Numbered from the stretch's first letter, positions 35,528 through 44,241 are shown. The stretch: 64,000 nucleotides of DNA from Caenimonas soli (GCF_013155545.1 NZ_JABJVV010000001.1:62001-126000), one strand, 5' to 3'. Notes: generated by a model from the letters alone, not told the origin. Translations and numbers: made by a program.

Positions 35528-37810
35528 ATGAGAATGGATGAGTTGATCGCGAGGCGAGTCCTCCTGGCCCAAGCCATAGAAACCGCGGACACGCAAGGAG
35601 GGCTGCTCAGCGAGGTCGAGCGCGACCAGATCGATCGCCAGGCGCGGCACGATGCCGGCGTAGCCGGCGAGGAGCGCCAAGCCGTCGCGCCCGAGCACTT
35701 CGTCGACGTGCGCGCCCAGCGCGTCCTCGCAACGGTGCAACGGCGCAACCCGACGTTGGCCGCCATGCAGGAACCAGGATCGCTCAGGGGATGGCTGACG
35801 GTCGGCATACCGATGGCCGCGCTCGTGCTGGGCGTACTCACGGACGTCATCGCCAACCCGCACCGGGTCGATCTTGTATCGCTGCCGCTTCTGGGAATCG
35901 TCGCCTGGAACCTCGCGATGTACCTCGTTCTCATCGGTGGCTGGATGCTGGCGCGCCGTGGACGGCAGCGGCCGCTACTGGCGGGACTGGGTCGTTGGAC
36001 CGACGGCCCGCGCGCTCTCAAGCGGCGTCCTGGCAACCTGCAATCGCAAGTCACGGCGCTGTTCCACCTGCGTTGGTATCAGGCAACTGAGGCCCTGCAT
36101 ATACAGCGGTGCAAGCGGGTGCTGCATCTGGCCGCGGCGGCCTGGGCGGTGGGCGTGGCCCTCTCGCTGCTGACGCGGGGCCTGGTGGTGGAGTATCGGG
36201 TGGGATGGGAGAGCACCTTTCTCAACGCCGGACAGGTGCACGCCATCCTCAGTTTCTTGCGGCTTCCCGCTCTCCTCGTTTTTCCGTTCCAGCCATTCAC
36301 GGTGCAGGAAGTGGCGAGCCTGCAGTTCACGCAGGGTGGGGGCGTGGCAGGCGCGCGATGGGTGTACATGTATGTTGCCCTGCTATTGGTGCTGGTGGTA
36401 GTGCCTAGAGTGGTGCTCGCAGCCGCCGCGTACGCGCGCGAACGGATGCTTGCGCGCAAAGTGCGGGTCGATCTGGGCGACCCGTATTTCCAGCGGCTGG
36501 TCTCGCTGCTGAGTTCCGCTCGTGTCCACCTCGGCCTCATCACGCATCGCGAAGAGGATCGCAGCGCCTTGCTTCGGGTGCTGTCGCAGGAACCCGATAC
36601 CGGGCGCACACTGATCAGGTCGGGCCACGATGATGTCCTGCGCCTGATTGACCTTTCGGGCGCGCCGGCGCCGGCTCCATCTTCCCCAGCATCGTCCGCC
36701 GAGGCCGGCTGGATGGGGCGGCTGCTCGGCCTGGTGTCGCGAGGCAAGGCAAGCGTGAATCCAGTGGGCGAAACGCTTGGCGCCGCACGTGAAGACTGCG
36801 ACGTCGTGCTTCACGTATCCGGCGCAGCGGGCGACCCCGCTGCCGCGCAGCCCCTGCTGCAATGGCTGGGCAAGCCGGTGCTGGCGCTCTGGAATCGGCC
36901 TGGGCCGCCCGATCCGGGGCAGCTCCCTTTCGATGCCTTCGCCCGGTGCTGGGTCCAGGAAAGAACGCTGCTGGACGCCATAGGGCGGTTGCTGCCGCAG
37001 GCCAAGGCAGCGGGGTTCGCGAGGATCGTGACCGCCTGGGAGGCGCGCAACCAGGCGCGCTTCGCCCGCGCCATGGCCGTACTGGCGGAGCATTTGCTGT
37101 ATGCCGCGCGCCAGGTGGAAGAGGTACGCAGCAACGCGCTCACGGTAAAGAGCTTGATCCCCACCGAGCGGCAGGCCCAGTCGCAAGCCCGGCAGGCGGC
37201 GATGGACGCCGTCGTCAAGCGGCTGGATGCCTCGGCGTCCGAGATGTTTTCCCGACTGCGCAAATTGCATGGCCTGGACGACAGTACGGCGGAGATCCTG
37301 CACGAGCGCATGCGGGAGAAATTCGTCGTGCAACAGGCGATCGACACGCCGCAAGCGGGAATGGCGGGCGCCGCCACCGGTGCCGCCATGGGTGCGTCGG
37401 TGGACCTGCTGGTGGGTGGCCTGACCCTGGGAGCCGCAACCGCGCTGGGTGCGCTGGTGGGCGGCAGCGCTGCTTTCATCGCAGCAGCATGGAAGAACCG
37501 CGCGACCCCGGGCGGCGCAACGGTGATTCAGCTCAGCGACGAGATGATGCAAGCGATGGTGGAGGCGGCGTTGCTGCGCTACCTGGCGGTGGCGCATTAC
37601 GGCCGCGGACCCGCCGGCGCCGAAGGCGAATTGCAGCAATTCTGGAAAAGCGATGTTGTGGCCGCAGTGGAGGCCCGCGAGACTTTCCTGCCGCCCTTCT
37701 GGACGGCCGCGCGGACGCAACCCGATTCGGGAAGACTGGCGATGGCCCTGGCTCACGAGCTGGAAACAATTGCCCGCAAGGTGCTGGGGTCGTTATACAC
37801 GGCGGCGTGA
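35528..37810 (+). CDS. Membrane protein, apparent DUF2868-DUF3482 fusion
   Basis: A 760-residue protein. The N-terminal ~340 residues match the DUF2868 type: paired long hydrophobic segments (WLTVGIPMAALVLGVLTDVI, LLGIVAWNLAMYLVLIGGWML and ALLLVLVVVPRVVLAAAAYA), with intervening VQRRNPTLAAM and DLGDPYFQRLVSLLSSARVHLGL. The last ~290 residues fit the DUF3482 type, with GAATGAAMGASVDLLVGGLTL, GALVGGSAAFIAAAW and LLRYLAVAHYGRGPAG. In relatives these domains are usually adjacent separate genes and DUF3482 carries a GTPase P-loop; no P-loop (GxxxxGKS/T) is seen here. Fusion is my interpretation; function is unknown. Confidence 0.7.
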   Translation: MRMDELIARRVLLAQAIETADTQGGLLSEVERDQIDRQARHDAGVAGEERQAVAPEHFVDVRAQRVLATVQRRNPTLAAMQEPGSLRGWLTVGIPMAALVLGVLTDVIANPHRVDLVSLPLLGIVAWNLAMYLVLIGGWMLARRGRQRPLLAGLGRWTDGPRALKRRPGNLQSQVTALFHLRWYQATEALHIQRCKRVLHLAAAAWAVGVALSLLTRGLVVEYRVGWESTFLNAGQVHAILSFLRLPALLVFPFQPFTVQEVASLQFTQGGGVAGARWVYMYVALLLVLVVVPRVVLAAAAYARERMLARKVRVDLGDPYFQRLVSLLSSARVHLGLITHREEDRSALLRVLSQEPDTGRTLIRSGHDDVLRLIDLSGAPAPAPSSPASSAEAGWMGRLLGLVSRGKASVNPVGETLGAAREDCDVVLHVSGAAGDPAAAQPLLQWLGKPVLALWNRPGPPDPGQLPFDAFARCWVQERTLLDAIGRLLPQAKAAGFARIVTAWEARNQARFARAMAVLAEHLLYAARQVEEVRSNALTVKSLIPTERQAQSQARQAAMDAVVKRLDASASEMFSRLRKLHGLDDSTAEILHERMREKFVVQQAIDTPQAGMAGAATGAAMGASVDLLVGGLTLGAATALGALVGGSAAFIAAAWKNRATPGGATVIQLSDEMMQAMVEAALLRYLAVAHYGRGPAGAEGELQQFWKSDVVAAVEARETFLPPFWTAARTQPDSGRLAMALAHELETIARKVLGSLYTAA

Positions 37811-37877
37811 CGGGGTTTTTGGCTGATCCCTCGGCGGACGGCGAGATCAGCGCTTTTGGACAACGGTGCGAGATTGC

Positions 37878-37885
37878 GTCCTACA
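37878..37885 (+). promoter_or_regulatory. GTCCTACA motif before the KGG gene
   Basis: Exact octamer, 60 bases before the ATG at 37945 and after the stop of the DUF2868/DUF3482 gene. Confidence 0.4.
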
Positions 37886-37944
37886 TGAAAGCCGCTGAGC
37901 TTGTACAAATATTGCCACTTCGTTACACCCACCGGAGAACAGCA

Positions 37945-38139
37945 ATGCAAGACAGCAATCCCACTGAGCAGCGCCGCCTGCGCGGCTTCGCAGCCATGTC
38001 GCCGGAAAAGAAGAAGGAAATCGCAGGAATGGGTGGCCGTGCCGCGCACGCCGCCGGACGTGCCCACCAGTTCAGCACCGAAGAGGCTCGCGCTGCAGGC
38101 AAAAAGCGCCACCAGCGCCCTGATACGGCCAGCCAGTAA
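37945..38139 (+). CDS. KGG-domain (YciG/GsiB-like) general stress protein
   Basis: A 64-residue hydrophilic protein with the KGG repeat signature: RGFAAMSPEKKKEIAGMGGR then AHAAGRAHQFSTEEARAAGK. KGG/YciG-type proteins are induced in stationary phase, salt or desiccation stress in other bacteria. GGAG precedes the ATG. With phasin, Ku and BON genes nearby this supports a stress locus. Confidence 0.9.
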   Translation: MQDSNPTEQRRLRGFAAMSPEKKKEIAGMGGRAAHAAGRAHQFSTEEARAAGKKRHQRPDTASQ

Positions 38140-38265
38140 TCTCGCACCGCAGCAACATTTGTTGCGGCACTTTTTACAAGCGGTCGCGTAGGAAAAGCGC
38201 CTGTTTCAGCGTCAGATCGGATAACCGCAGCTTTTAGACCTACAACGGCTCAGGCACGCGTATTG

Positions 38266-38294
38266 CAACTCCCCGTAAGCAACTTAGGGGGTTG
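38266..38294 (+). promoter_or_regulatory. Inverted repeat over the ribosome site of the gene at 38297
   Basis: CAACTCCCC (38266-38274) can pair with GGGGGTTG (38287-38294), with one mismatch/bulge; within it CCCCgTAAG-CAA-CTTAGGGG forms a tighter repeat. The GGGGG arm overlaps the Shine-Dalgarno (AGGGGG) of the ATG at 38297. It could be an mRNA hairpin that masks the ribosome site, or a DNA operator related to the repeat at 15820-15851. Confidence 0.5.
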
Positions 38295-38296
38295 TA

Positions 38297-38584
38297 ATGG
38301 ACACAGGACTGACCCAGCTGGAAGATTACGCAACGGCCCTCGCCCGCGAAAGGGCGGCGTGGGAAGCGGTGCGAGGCAAACTGCCCGGTTCGTTGGCCTT
38401 CGACCAGGAGCGCTGGCAGTGCTGGCGCAGGGCGGTGGACGAGGCGGACAAGGCCGCAGCGAAGGCCAGGACGACCATTGCAGTCGTCACCAAGCCCACT
38501 CAGCGGCCACCGCTCTTCGGAAGGGGATGGCCCCAGGCCGTACGACTGCCTCCTATCCTCGGAGGCAGCAAGCGCGCGGGCTAG
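38297..38584 (+). CDS. 95-residue protein of unknown function
   Basis: AGGGGG precedes the ATG. The first 60 residues form amphipathic helices (TQLEDYATALARERAAWEAV, then AFDQERWQCWRRAVDEADK), after which the sequence becomes basic and proline-rich (PTQRPPLFGRGWPQAVRLPP). No family recognised. It stands between KGG and phasin genes and its start is probably within an mRNA hairpin. Coding is supported by the ribosome site and by helix-like periodicity, but the C-terminus could be spurious. Confidence 0.5.
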   Translation: MDTGLTQLEDYATALARERAAWEAVRGKLPGSLAFDQERWQCWRRAVDEADKAAAKARTTIAVVTKPTQRPPLFGRGWPQAVRLPPILGGSKRAG

Positions 38585-38601
38585 CACCGCGCCCTCAACC
38601 T

Positions 38602-38609
38602 GTCCTACA
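38602..38609 (+). promoter_or_regulatory. GTCCTACA motif before the phasin gene
   Basis: Exact octamer, 107 bases before the ATG at 38716, just after the stop of the preceding small gene. Confidence 0.4.
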
Positions 38610-38715
38610 GCCGGTGCGGTTGCAGAAAGTAAGCCCCTCGACGGTTGCATTGCTGACCAGGATTTCCGGAGCCGCGCTGATAAGGTGCCCGCTCCAAACC
38701 AGAGAGGATATGCAC

Positions 38716-39171
38716 ATGAGCTCAAGGAATTCCCGCTCCACTTCAGGCGACGACTCGCAAGCCGCAGCCTGGACCCCCCTCAACATGCTTACCGACCTCC
38801 CGCGCAAGCAGCTCGAGCTCGTGACTCGCTCGGCCACAGCCGTGTACCGCGGCTCGGAGACCTTGCGAAAAATCCAGCTGCAGGCGGCACATCGGGCTTC
38901 AGTCCACCATGAGGAAGCCGCCGAAAAACTGCGCGGCCCGTGCGACTTGGGCGAAATAATGGCCATACAGGCCGACCTGCTGCGCTTCAACGTACAGGAG
39001 GCCGTGCACTACTGGCAGCAGCTGGCCAGCGCGGCATTGAAGACCCAGGTCGATCTGGTCGGCAGCGCCGGGCGGGCGCTGGACACGGGCGCCGAGCCTT
39101 CTTTGGAAGCGCTGCAGCAAGCATTTGCGGCATCGCTGGATGGCTCCGCGGAGAGCGCGGCCCGCCACTGA
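38716..39171 (+). CDS. Phasin-family protein
   Basis: A 151-residue protein (ATG at 38716, AGAGAGGA upstream; ATG at 38710 also possible). It has phasin features: LTDLPRKQLELVTRSATAVYRGSETLRK (parts) as an amphipathic first helix, then HEEAAEKLRGPCDLGEIMAIQADLLRF and VHYWQQLASAALKTQVDLVGSAGR. Phasins coat polyhydroxyalkanoate granules and are also stress chaperones. The LxAxQxxLL motif of the core is well kept. No PHA synthase gene is in the window. Confidence 0.88.
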   Translation: MSSRNSRSTSGDDSQAAAWTPLNMLTDLPRKQLELVTRSATAVYRGSETLRKIQLQAAHRASVHHEEAAEKLRGPCDLGEIMAIQADLLRFNVQEAVHYWQQLASAALKTQVDLVGSAGRALDTGAEPSLEALQQAFAASLDGSAESAARH

Positions 39172-39229
39172 GTTTTGATTGCGCCCACACGACTCAGCGG
39201 CATAGTATGGTCCTCCCAGGCAGCTTGGC

Positions 39230-39481
39230 ATGACTCCAGAGGAACAGCTTCTAAGCGAATGGCGAATCGCTGCGAAGGCCGCATTCGCTGCGGAGAGGGC
39301 TGTTTCGGACGCATTCGTTTGCTACTTCAGCAACAAGGGATCGCCACCGACGCAGGAGCAGCTCAAGGAAGCCGCGCGCCGCCGGGAAATCGCCAACGAT
39401 CTTTTCCATGTCGTGATGGGCGAGGTGACCCGCGGGCCCCGAAAGTCCGCGGATCGTGGATCCGGACCGATTGCTAGATGA
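39230..39481 (+). CDS. Hypothetical 83-residue protein
   Basis: A short protein with a helical centre (EEQLLSEWRIAAKAAFAAER and QEQLKEAARRREIANDLFHVV) and a basic tail. It starts without a strong ribosome site and its last 8 bases overlap the 3' end of the histidine kinase on the other strand. I do not recognise it. Coding is plausible on amino-acid composition (acidic/basic helix heptads) but not certain. Confidence 0.5.
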   Translation: MTPEEQLLSEWRIAAKAAFAAERAVSDAFVCYFSNKGSPPTQEQLKEAARRREIANDLFHVVMGEVTRGPRKSADRGSGPIAR

Positions 39482-41747
39482 GGGTGAGGGCGGTTCGCCC
39501 GGCTACATTGGCCACCGTCGCCAGCAATTCAGGCGGCTCCACGGGCTTTGTCAGGTGCGCGGCGAAACCGGCACGTAGGGCCTGGGTGCGATCTTCCGGG
39601 CGGGCGAAGGCGGTAAGCGCCACCGCGGGCAGCCCGCCGCCCCGCGCCTCGCCGAGGTTGCGGATGGTTCGCAGCAGCGAGAATCCGTCCACGTCCGGCA
39701 TGCCGATGTCGCTCACCAGCACGTCGGGCCTGTGCGACTCGATCAGCGATAGTGCCTCTGCCGCATTGCCGGCAGTCAGCACCTTTGCCTCGCATTCGCC
39801 CAGCACGCGCCGCGCCAGTTCGCGGCCGTCGTCGTCGTCGTCCACCACCAGGATGGTCAAGCCCGAGAGGTCGATCGCGTCATAGGCCGCCGTGAGGCGG
39901 ATCGAGTCATGCTCCTCGGGCCGGCGCTCGGCGTGGTCCTGGGCGAAGGGCGCGGGCAGCGACAGGCTGAAGCTGGTGCCCAGCCCTTCGCCCGGGCTGC
40001 TGACGCCGACGCTGCCTCCGTGCAGTTCGACCAGGCTCTTGACGATGGACAGGCCCAGCCCCAGGCCGCCATAGCGGCGTGTGGTGGAAGCATCGGCCTG
40101 CCGGAACCGTTCGAACACATGATCGACGAAGTCCGGCTTGATGCCGATGCCGCTGTCGGTCACCGTGATCTTGACCTTCGCTTCCTCTTGCGCCAGCGTC
40201 ACCCGCACGGTCCCACCCGTGGGCGTGAACTTGATGGCGTTGGACAGCAGGTTGCCCATCACCTGCTGCAGGCGGCCGGGGTCGCCCGGGATCGCGGCCA
40301 CCGAAGGCTCCAGCATGCGCTCGAGGCGCACGCCCTTGGCTTCGGCGGCGGGCCGCACGGTTTCCAGGGCGGCCTCGATGAACATGATGGGCTCCACCGG
40401 TTGCACGTCCAGCCGGACCTTGCCGGAGGCGATGCGGTTCATGTCGAGCAGGTCGTCGATCAGCTGCACCTGCAGCCGGGCATTGCGCTCTATCGTGTCC
40501 AGGCCTTTTTGCAGATCCTGCGGCGCGCCAAGCCCGCGGCGCAGGATGTGGACCCAGCCCATGATCGCGCTCAAGGGCGTGCGCAGTTCGTGCGAGAGCG
40601 TGGCCAGGAAATTGTCCTTCAGGGCGCTCATGCGCTCGGCAAGGTTGCGCGCCGAGCGTTCGCTCTCGAGCAGGATTTTGCGCTCCTCGGCCGACTGCTG
40701 CGCCGCCTCATACAGGCGGGCGTTGTCGATGGCGACCGCGGCCTGCGCCGCCACGCCCACGACGATTCTTTCGCTGCGATCCGTGAACACGCCTGGTTCG
40801 GGGTGGCCGAAGAACAGGCCACCAATCACTTCGCCGGAACGCGAAACGACCGGCACCGCCAAATAGCTGCGCACCCGCAAGTGGCCAGCCGGCATGCCGT
40901 GATGCGGCGCCCATTGGCCGTAGCGCGGGTCCTTCTGGATGTCGTCGCTGCGGATCGGTGGGCCGCCGCGGAAGGTGGGGCCGAACACCTCGGTCGCGCG
41001 CGGCTGGCCGAACTGTTCGAAGACTTCGGGTGGCGCGCCGGACAAGGTGTACAGCAGCAATGATTCGCCTTTGCTGTCGACCACGTTGTAGAAGAACGCG
41101 CCGAATTTCGCCCCGCTGATTTGCGTCCCGGCGTCGGTCACGGCCTGGACCAGCGAACGCAGGTCGAGCTTGGAGGCCAGGTTGCGGCCGGTGCGGTTGA
41201 GCAGCTCGAGCACCCGGGTTTCATCGCGCAGGGCTTCCTCTGCCTTGCGCTGCAAAGTGATATCGCGGTAGCTCCAGACTCGCCCGACGATGCGGCCATC
41301 GACGACCTGCGGCCGCGACTGGCGCTCGAGCACGCGGCCGTCGGTTGGAGTGAGGACATCGAAGCTCGTGGGCGGGGCGGCGCGGTAGATGGCGTGGACG
41401 AGAGCCTTGAATTCCTCAGGCCGCTCAAACCAGGCGGCCATCGCTTCCAGCAGATGGCGATGGTCCCGGTCTTCCATGGTGCTGCGCGGCAGCTGCCACA
41501 TCTGCACGAACTTCTCGTTGTAGCCGGTGACCCGATAGTGCTCGTCGGTGACCAGGATGCCGTCGGTGGCGGAATCCAGCGTGGCCTTCATCATGGCCAG
41601 CGAAAGCGCCAATTCCTCGGTCTTGCGCTCCAGTGCGTCGCGAGCTTGAAGCAGTTCGTTCTCGGCCCGCTGGCGCGCCTTCAGGATGCTGGAAGCATTG
41701 CGTAGCGCGACTGCCTTCAGCAGCTCGTCTTCATCGGCGGTGGCCAT
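39474..41747 (-). CDS. Hybrid histidine kinase, PAS-GAF-HK-REC
   Basis: A 757-residue cytoplasmic kinase. A coiled-coil lead-in (~15-45) precedes a PAS domain (55-175, LDSATDGILVTDEHYRVTGYNEKF, parts) and a GAF domain (~195-345, LAVPVVSRSGEVIGGLFFGHP). HisKA has NFLATLSHELRTPLSAI with H386. The HATPase shows NLLSNAIKFTPTGG and GLGLGLSIVKSLVELHGGSV. The C-terminal receiver has D680 (VLVSDIGMPDVDGFSLL). It begins one base after the methionine-synthase-like gene stop, so the two are likely cotranscribed. Confidence 0.95.
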   Translation of the reverse strand: MATADEDELLKAVALRNASSILKARQRAENELLQARDALERKTEELALSLAMMKATLDSATDGILVTDEHYRVTGYNEKFVQMWQLPRSTMEDRDHRHLLEAMAAWFERPEEFKALVHAIYRAAPPTSFDVLTPTDGRVLERQSRPQVVDGRIVGRVWSYRDITLQRKAEEALRDETRVLELLNRTGRNLASKLDLRSLVQAVTDAGTQISGAKFGAFFYNVVDSKGESLLLYTLSGAPPEVFEQFGQPRATEVFGPTFRGGPPIRSDDIQKDPRYGQWAPHHGMPAGHLRVRSYLAVPVVSRSGEVIGGLFFGHPEPGVFTDRSERIVVGVAAQAAVAIDNARLYEAAQQSAEERKILLESERSARNLAERMSALKDNFLATLSHELRTPLSAIMGWVHILRRGLGAPQDLQKGLDTIERNARLQVQLIDDLLDMNRIASGKVRLDVQPVEPIMFIEAALETVRPAAEAKGVRLERMLEPSVAAIPGDPGRLQQVMGNLLSNAIKFTPTGGTVRVTLAQEEAKVKITVTDSGIGIKPDFVDHVFERFRQADASTTRRYGGLGLGLSIVKSLVELHGGSVGVSSPGEGLGTSFSLSLPAPFAQDHAERRPEEHDSIRLTAAYDAIDLSGLTILVVDDDDDGRELARRVLGECEAKVLTAGNAAEALSLIESHRPDVLVSDIGMPDVDGFSLLRTIRNLGEARGGGLPAVALTAFARPEDRTQALRAGFAAHLTKPVEPPELLATVANVAGRTALTLI

Positions 41748-41748
41748 A

Positions 41749-42810
41749 CTAGACCCCAAGTACCGCCGAGGCGAGTGCAGTGCCAACCACCCGTGCCCGG
41801 ATCTTGGCGAATGCCGTTTCGCGGCTGGTGGAAGTGTCGTCGCAAAACGGCGAGAAACCGCAGTCGTCGGTCGTGCCCAGTTGCGCAGGCGGAATGAACT
41901 CCGCCGCCTCCAGGATGCGGTCGCGGACTTCCTCTGCTCTTTCCACGCGCGGGTCGATCGGCGCCACCACGCCCACGAAGATGCGCTGGTCGGGTTTCAT
42001 GTACTTCCGGATGATCTTGAGGACCTTGATGCGATCGCGCTCGCCGGCCAAGGCCACGTAGAAGTTGCCGGCTTTCAGCTCGAACAGGCTGGGCAGCAAT
42101 TCTTCGTAGTCCACGTCGGCGCTGTGCGTGGAATCGCGGTCGCCGCCGGGGCAGGTGTGGATGCCGATGCGCTTTCGATCGGCCTCAGAGAAGCGGGACA
42201 GGGCGAGGTTGTTCAGGTCGATGAAGCTGCCAAGCAACATACCGGTCGGATCGATCTTCATGGCCAGGCGGCCTTCGGTGAAGTCGATCTGCACCTTGTG
42301 CGCACCTTTTTGCAGGCAGCGCCTTACTTCGGTTTCGTGCTCGCGCAGCAGGTCGTCGATGAATTCCTCACGCGAATAATCGGGCATGCCGTCCGCGGGA
42401 TACATCAGGCTCAGTGCCGAGGGCGAAATGACAGCCTGCTTGACCGGAAGGCTGGTGTACTTCATGGCGACGTCCATGAAGCTGTCGGCGTAGCGCTTGT
42501 AGCGAAAGGGTCCTTGCGTCAGGCGCGGCATGCGGCGCGTATGGCCGGCGGCGAACGGAATGGCAAAGCCGTCGGGGGCCGTATTGCGCAGGCCGTGAAC
42601 GCAATAGGTCCAGAAGTTGTGATACTTGCGCTGCTCTCCGTCGGTGACCACGGGCGAGCCTGTGGCTTCGAAGTGCGCGACGGTGTCGCGCACGGCTTCT
42701 TCATAAAGGGCGGAGAGGTCGGGATGGTCGTCGTTGCCGACGCGCTGGATGGCGGACAGGAGGCCAAGCGGCCGCGGAATGCTGCCGATCGGCTCGGTGG
42801 GAAGGGTCAT
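41749..42810 (-). CDS. Cobalamin-independent methionine synthase II-type protein
   Basis: A 353-residue MetE-barrel protein, about half the size of MetE; this group is annotated as methionine synthase II or UROD/MetE-like. Zinc ligands are recognisable: the H-x-C of GIHTCPGG and Cys in TTDDCGFSPF; the Glu is probably in the barrel region near VQIDFTEGRLAMK. Stand-alone MetE C-terminal-type proteins act in methyl transfer with diverse acceptors, so methionine synthesis is not certain. Cotranscription with the kinase at 39474 is likely. A GTCCTACA motif is 34 bases before the start. Confidence 0.9.
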   Translation of the reverse strand: MTLPTEPIGSIPRPLGLLSAIQRVGNDDHPDLSALYEEAVRDTVAHFEATGSPVVTDGEQRKYHNFWTYCVHGLRNTAPDGFAIPFAAGHTRRMPRLTQGPFRYKRYADSFMDVAMKYTSLPVKQAVISPSALSLMYPADGMPDYSREEFIDDLLREHETEVRRCLQKGAHKVQIDFTEGRLAMKIDPTGMLLGSFIDLNNLALSRFSEADRKRIGIHTCPGGDRDSTHSADVDYEELLPSLFELKAGNFYVALAGERDRIKVLKIIRKYMKPDQRIFVGVVAPIDPRVERAEEVRDRILEAAEFIPPAQLGTTDDCGFSPFCDDTSTSRETAFAKIRARVVGTALASAVLGV

Positions 42811-42843
42811 CGGGCGATGGTAGTCGCCAAGGTGGGGCGATTT

Positions 42844-42851
42844 TGTAGGAC
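42844..42851 (-). promoter_or_regulatory. GTCCTACA motif before the methionine-synthase-like gene
   Basis: Exact octamer on the minus strand, 34 bases before the start at 42810; its first base is the last base of the upstream BON gene. Confidence 0.4.
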
Positions 42852-43192
42852 TAAACCTGCAAATTGCTGGGCTGGCCGCCGACGTCGAAGGCCGAAATGG
42901 AATTGCGCACCATCCGCACGCCAGGCATATCGGTCAGCTGCATCAACAGAACGCTGCGCTCGTCAGCCGGTACGCGCCCGGAAACCCGCACCACGCCGGA
43001 TTCCACTTCGATGTCGATCGCTTCCGGCTGGCTGACCAACTCGGGTAGCCGCGCCTTGATCTGCTCACGCAATTGGGCGTCGGTAGGGCGATCGGCGGCC
43101 CCCGCGCGATTGCGCGAGATCGCGGCGTCCACGCAATACATTGCCGCCGCACCAGCGGCAAAAGCCGCCGCCACATTCCATAGAGACCTCAT
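42851..43192 (-). CDS. BON-domain protein, membrane-anchored
   Basis: A 113-residue protein starting MRSLWNVAAAFAAGAAAMYC, a signal or anchor helix. The BON domain follows, with DAQLREQIKARLPELVSQPEAIDIEVESGVVRVSGRVPADERS (parts: QLREQIKARLPELV, VESGVVRVSGRV). BON (OsmY/BON) proteins bind phospholipid or stabilise the envelope and are osmotic/stationary stress induced. The gene lies 11 bases after the Ku gene, same strand, and may be cotranscribed. Confidence 0.9.
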   Translation of the reverse strand: MRSLWNVAAAFAAGAAAMYCVDAAISRNRAGAADRPTDAQLREQIKARLPELVSQPEAIDIEVESGVVRVSGRVPADERSVLLMQLTDMPGVRMVRNSISAFDVGGQPSNLQV

Positions 43193-43203
43193 TGATACTC
43201 CTT

Positions 43204-44175
43204 CTAGGCTGCCTTCTTGCGCGGCTTGGGCTTGACGCTGGCCGTGGCGCGGGCACTGCTCTTGGTCGCAGCGGCCTTGCGCGCGCGAGCCGGCGCATCT
43301 TCGTCGTTGGCGGCCTTGCGGCGCGATGTGGTCTTGGGCGCTTCTTCGGCAGCTTCCTCGGCCGCCTTGCCCCCGCCCTTGCGCAGGCTGCGTTTGAGGA
43401 GTTCGGTCAGGTCGATGATGTCGGCGCTGGTCTTGACCTCCTCGCCTTCCAGCGGCTTCATGATGTGCTCGCCCTCGCCGGCCTTCACCTTTTGCTCCAC
43501 CACCTGCTCCAGCTTCTCGCGGAACTCGTCGTGGAAGGCCTCGGGCTTCCACTTGTCTTCCAGCTCGTTGACCAGCTGCTCGGCCATCTTCAGTTCTTTC
43601 TCGGTCACCTTGGTGTCCGAGTCGGGCAGTGGCAGGCCGGCGGTGTCGCGGACTTCGTCCTCCCACCGCAACAACTCCAGCACCAGCCCCTCTTCGGAGG
43701 GCATCAGCGCCGCCAGGTGCTGGCGGGTGGAGATGACGACGCGGGCGATGCCGACCTTGCCGGTGCGGCGCATGGTTTCCTGCAGCAGCTTGTAGGGTTT
43801 CTGGCCCTTGCTCGCCGGAGCCACGTAATAGGGCTTGTTGTAGTAGGCCGTCGGGATCTGGCCGCCGTCGATGAAGGCCTCGATCTCGATGGTCTGGGTC
43901 GACTTGGGCAACGCCGCCTTGATCTCCTCGGGCGTGAGCACGACGTACTGGTCTTTCTCGTACTCGAAGCCCTTGACGACTTCTTCCTTGGTCATGGCCT
44001 CGCCGGTGGCCTTGTTCACCTGCTTGTTGCCCACCGGGTTCATGGTGCGCTTGTCGAGCAGATTGAACTTCATCCTGTTCTCGGCAGTCGCCGAATGCAG
44101 GGTGATGGGAATATGGACCAGGCCGAAGCTGATCGCGCCTTTCCAAAGCGTACGGGTGCTGGAGGGTGCTGGCAT
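43204..44175 (-). CDS. ku: Ku protein, bacterial non-homologous end joining
   Basis: A 323-residue Ku homodimer subunit that binds DNA double-strand ends. The start RTLWKGAISFGLVHIPITLHSAT is diagnostic, as are LPKSTQTIEIEAFIDGGQIP and GKVGIARVVISTRQHLAAL. The core fold covers about 1-255; a Lys/Arg/Ala-rich tail (~265-323, RKAANDEDAPARARKAAATK) is usual and binds DNA. No LigD or polymerase/nuclease gene is in the window, so its ligase must be elsewhere. A GTCCTACA motif lies 33 bases upstream of the start. Confidence 0.96.
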   Translation of the reverse strand: MPAPSSTRTLWKGAISFGLVHIPITLHSATAENRMKFNLLDKRTMNPVGNKQVNKATGEAMTKEEVVKGFEYEKDQYVVLTPEEIKAALPKSTQTIEIEAFIDGGQIPTAYYNKPYYVAPASKGQKPYKLLQETMRRTGKVGIARVVISTRQHLAALMPSEEGLVLELLRWEDEVRDTAGLPLPDSDTKVTEKELKMAEQLVNELEDKWKPEAFHDEFREKLEQVVEQKVKAGEGEHIMKPLEGEEVKTSADIIDLTELLKRSLRKGGGKAAEEAAEEAPKTTSRRKAANDEDAPARARKAAATKSSARATASVKPKPRKKAA

Positions 44176-44207
44176 CTTCTCACCCTAGCCGCTTGGGCCG
44201 CGGGCGC

Positions 44208-44215
44208 TGTAGGAC
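44208..44215 (-). promoter_or_regulatory. GTCCTACA motif before the Ku gene
   Basis: Exact octamer on the minus strand, 33 bases before the Ku start codon at 44175. Confidence 0.45.
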
Positions 44216-44241
44216 ATCGCAGAAAGGATGTGTGCGACGGA

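Noticed and set aside
42851-44146. A long minus-strand frame running through the Ku gene
   Set aside because: Only its last 113 codons (BON gene, 42851-43192) are real; the rest is a shadow of Ku.
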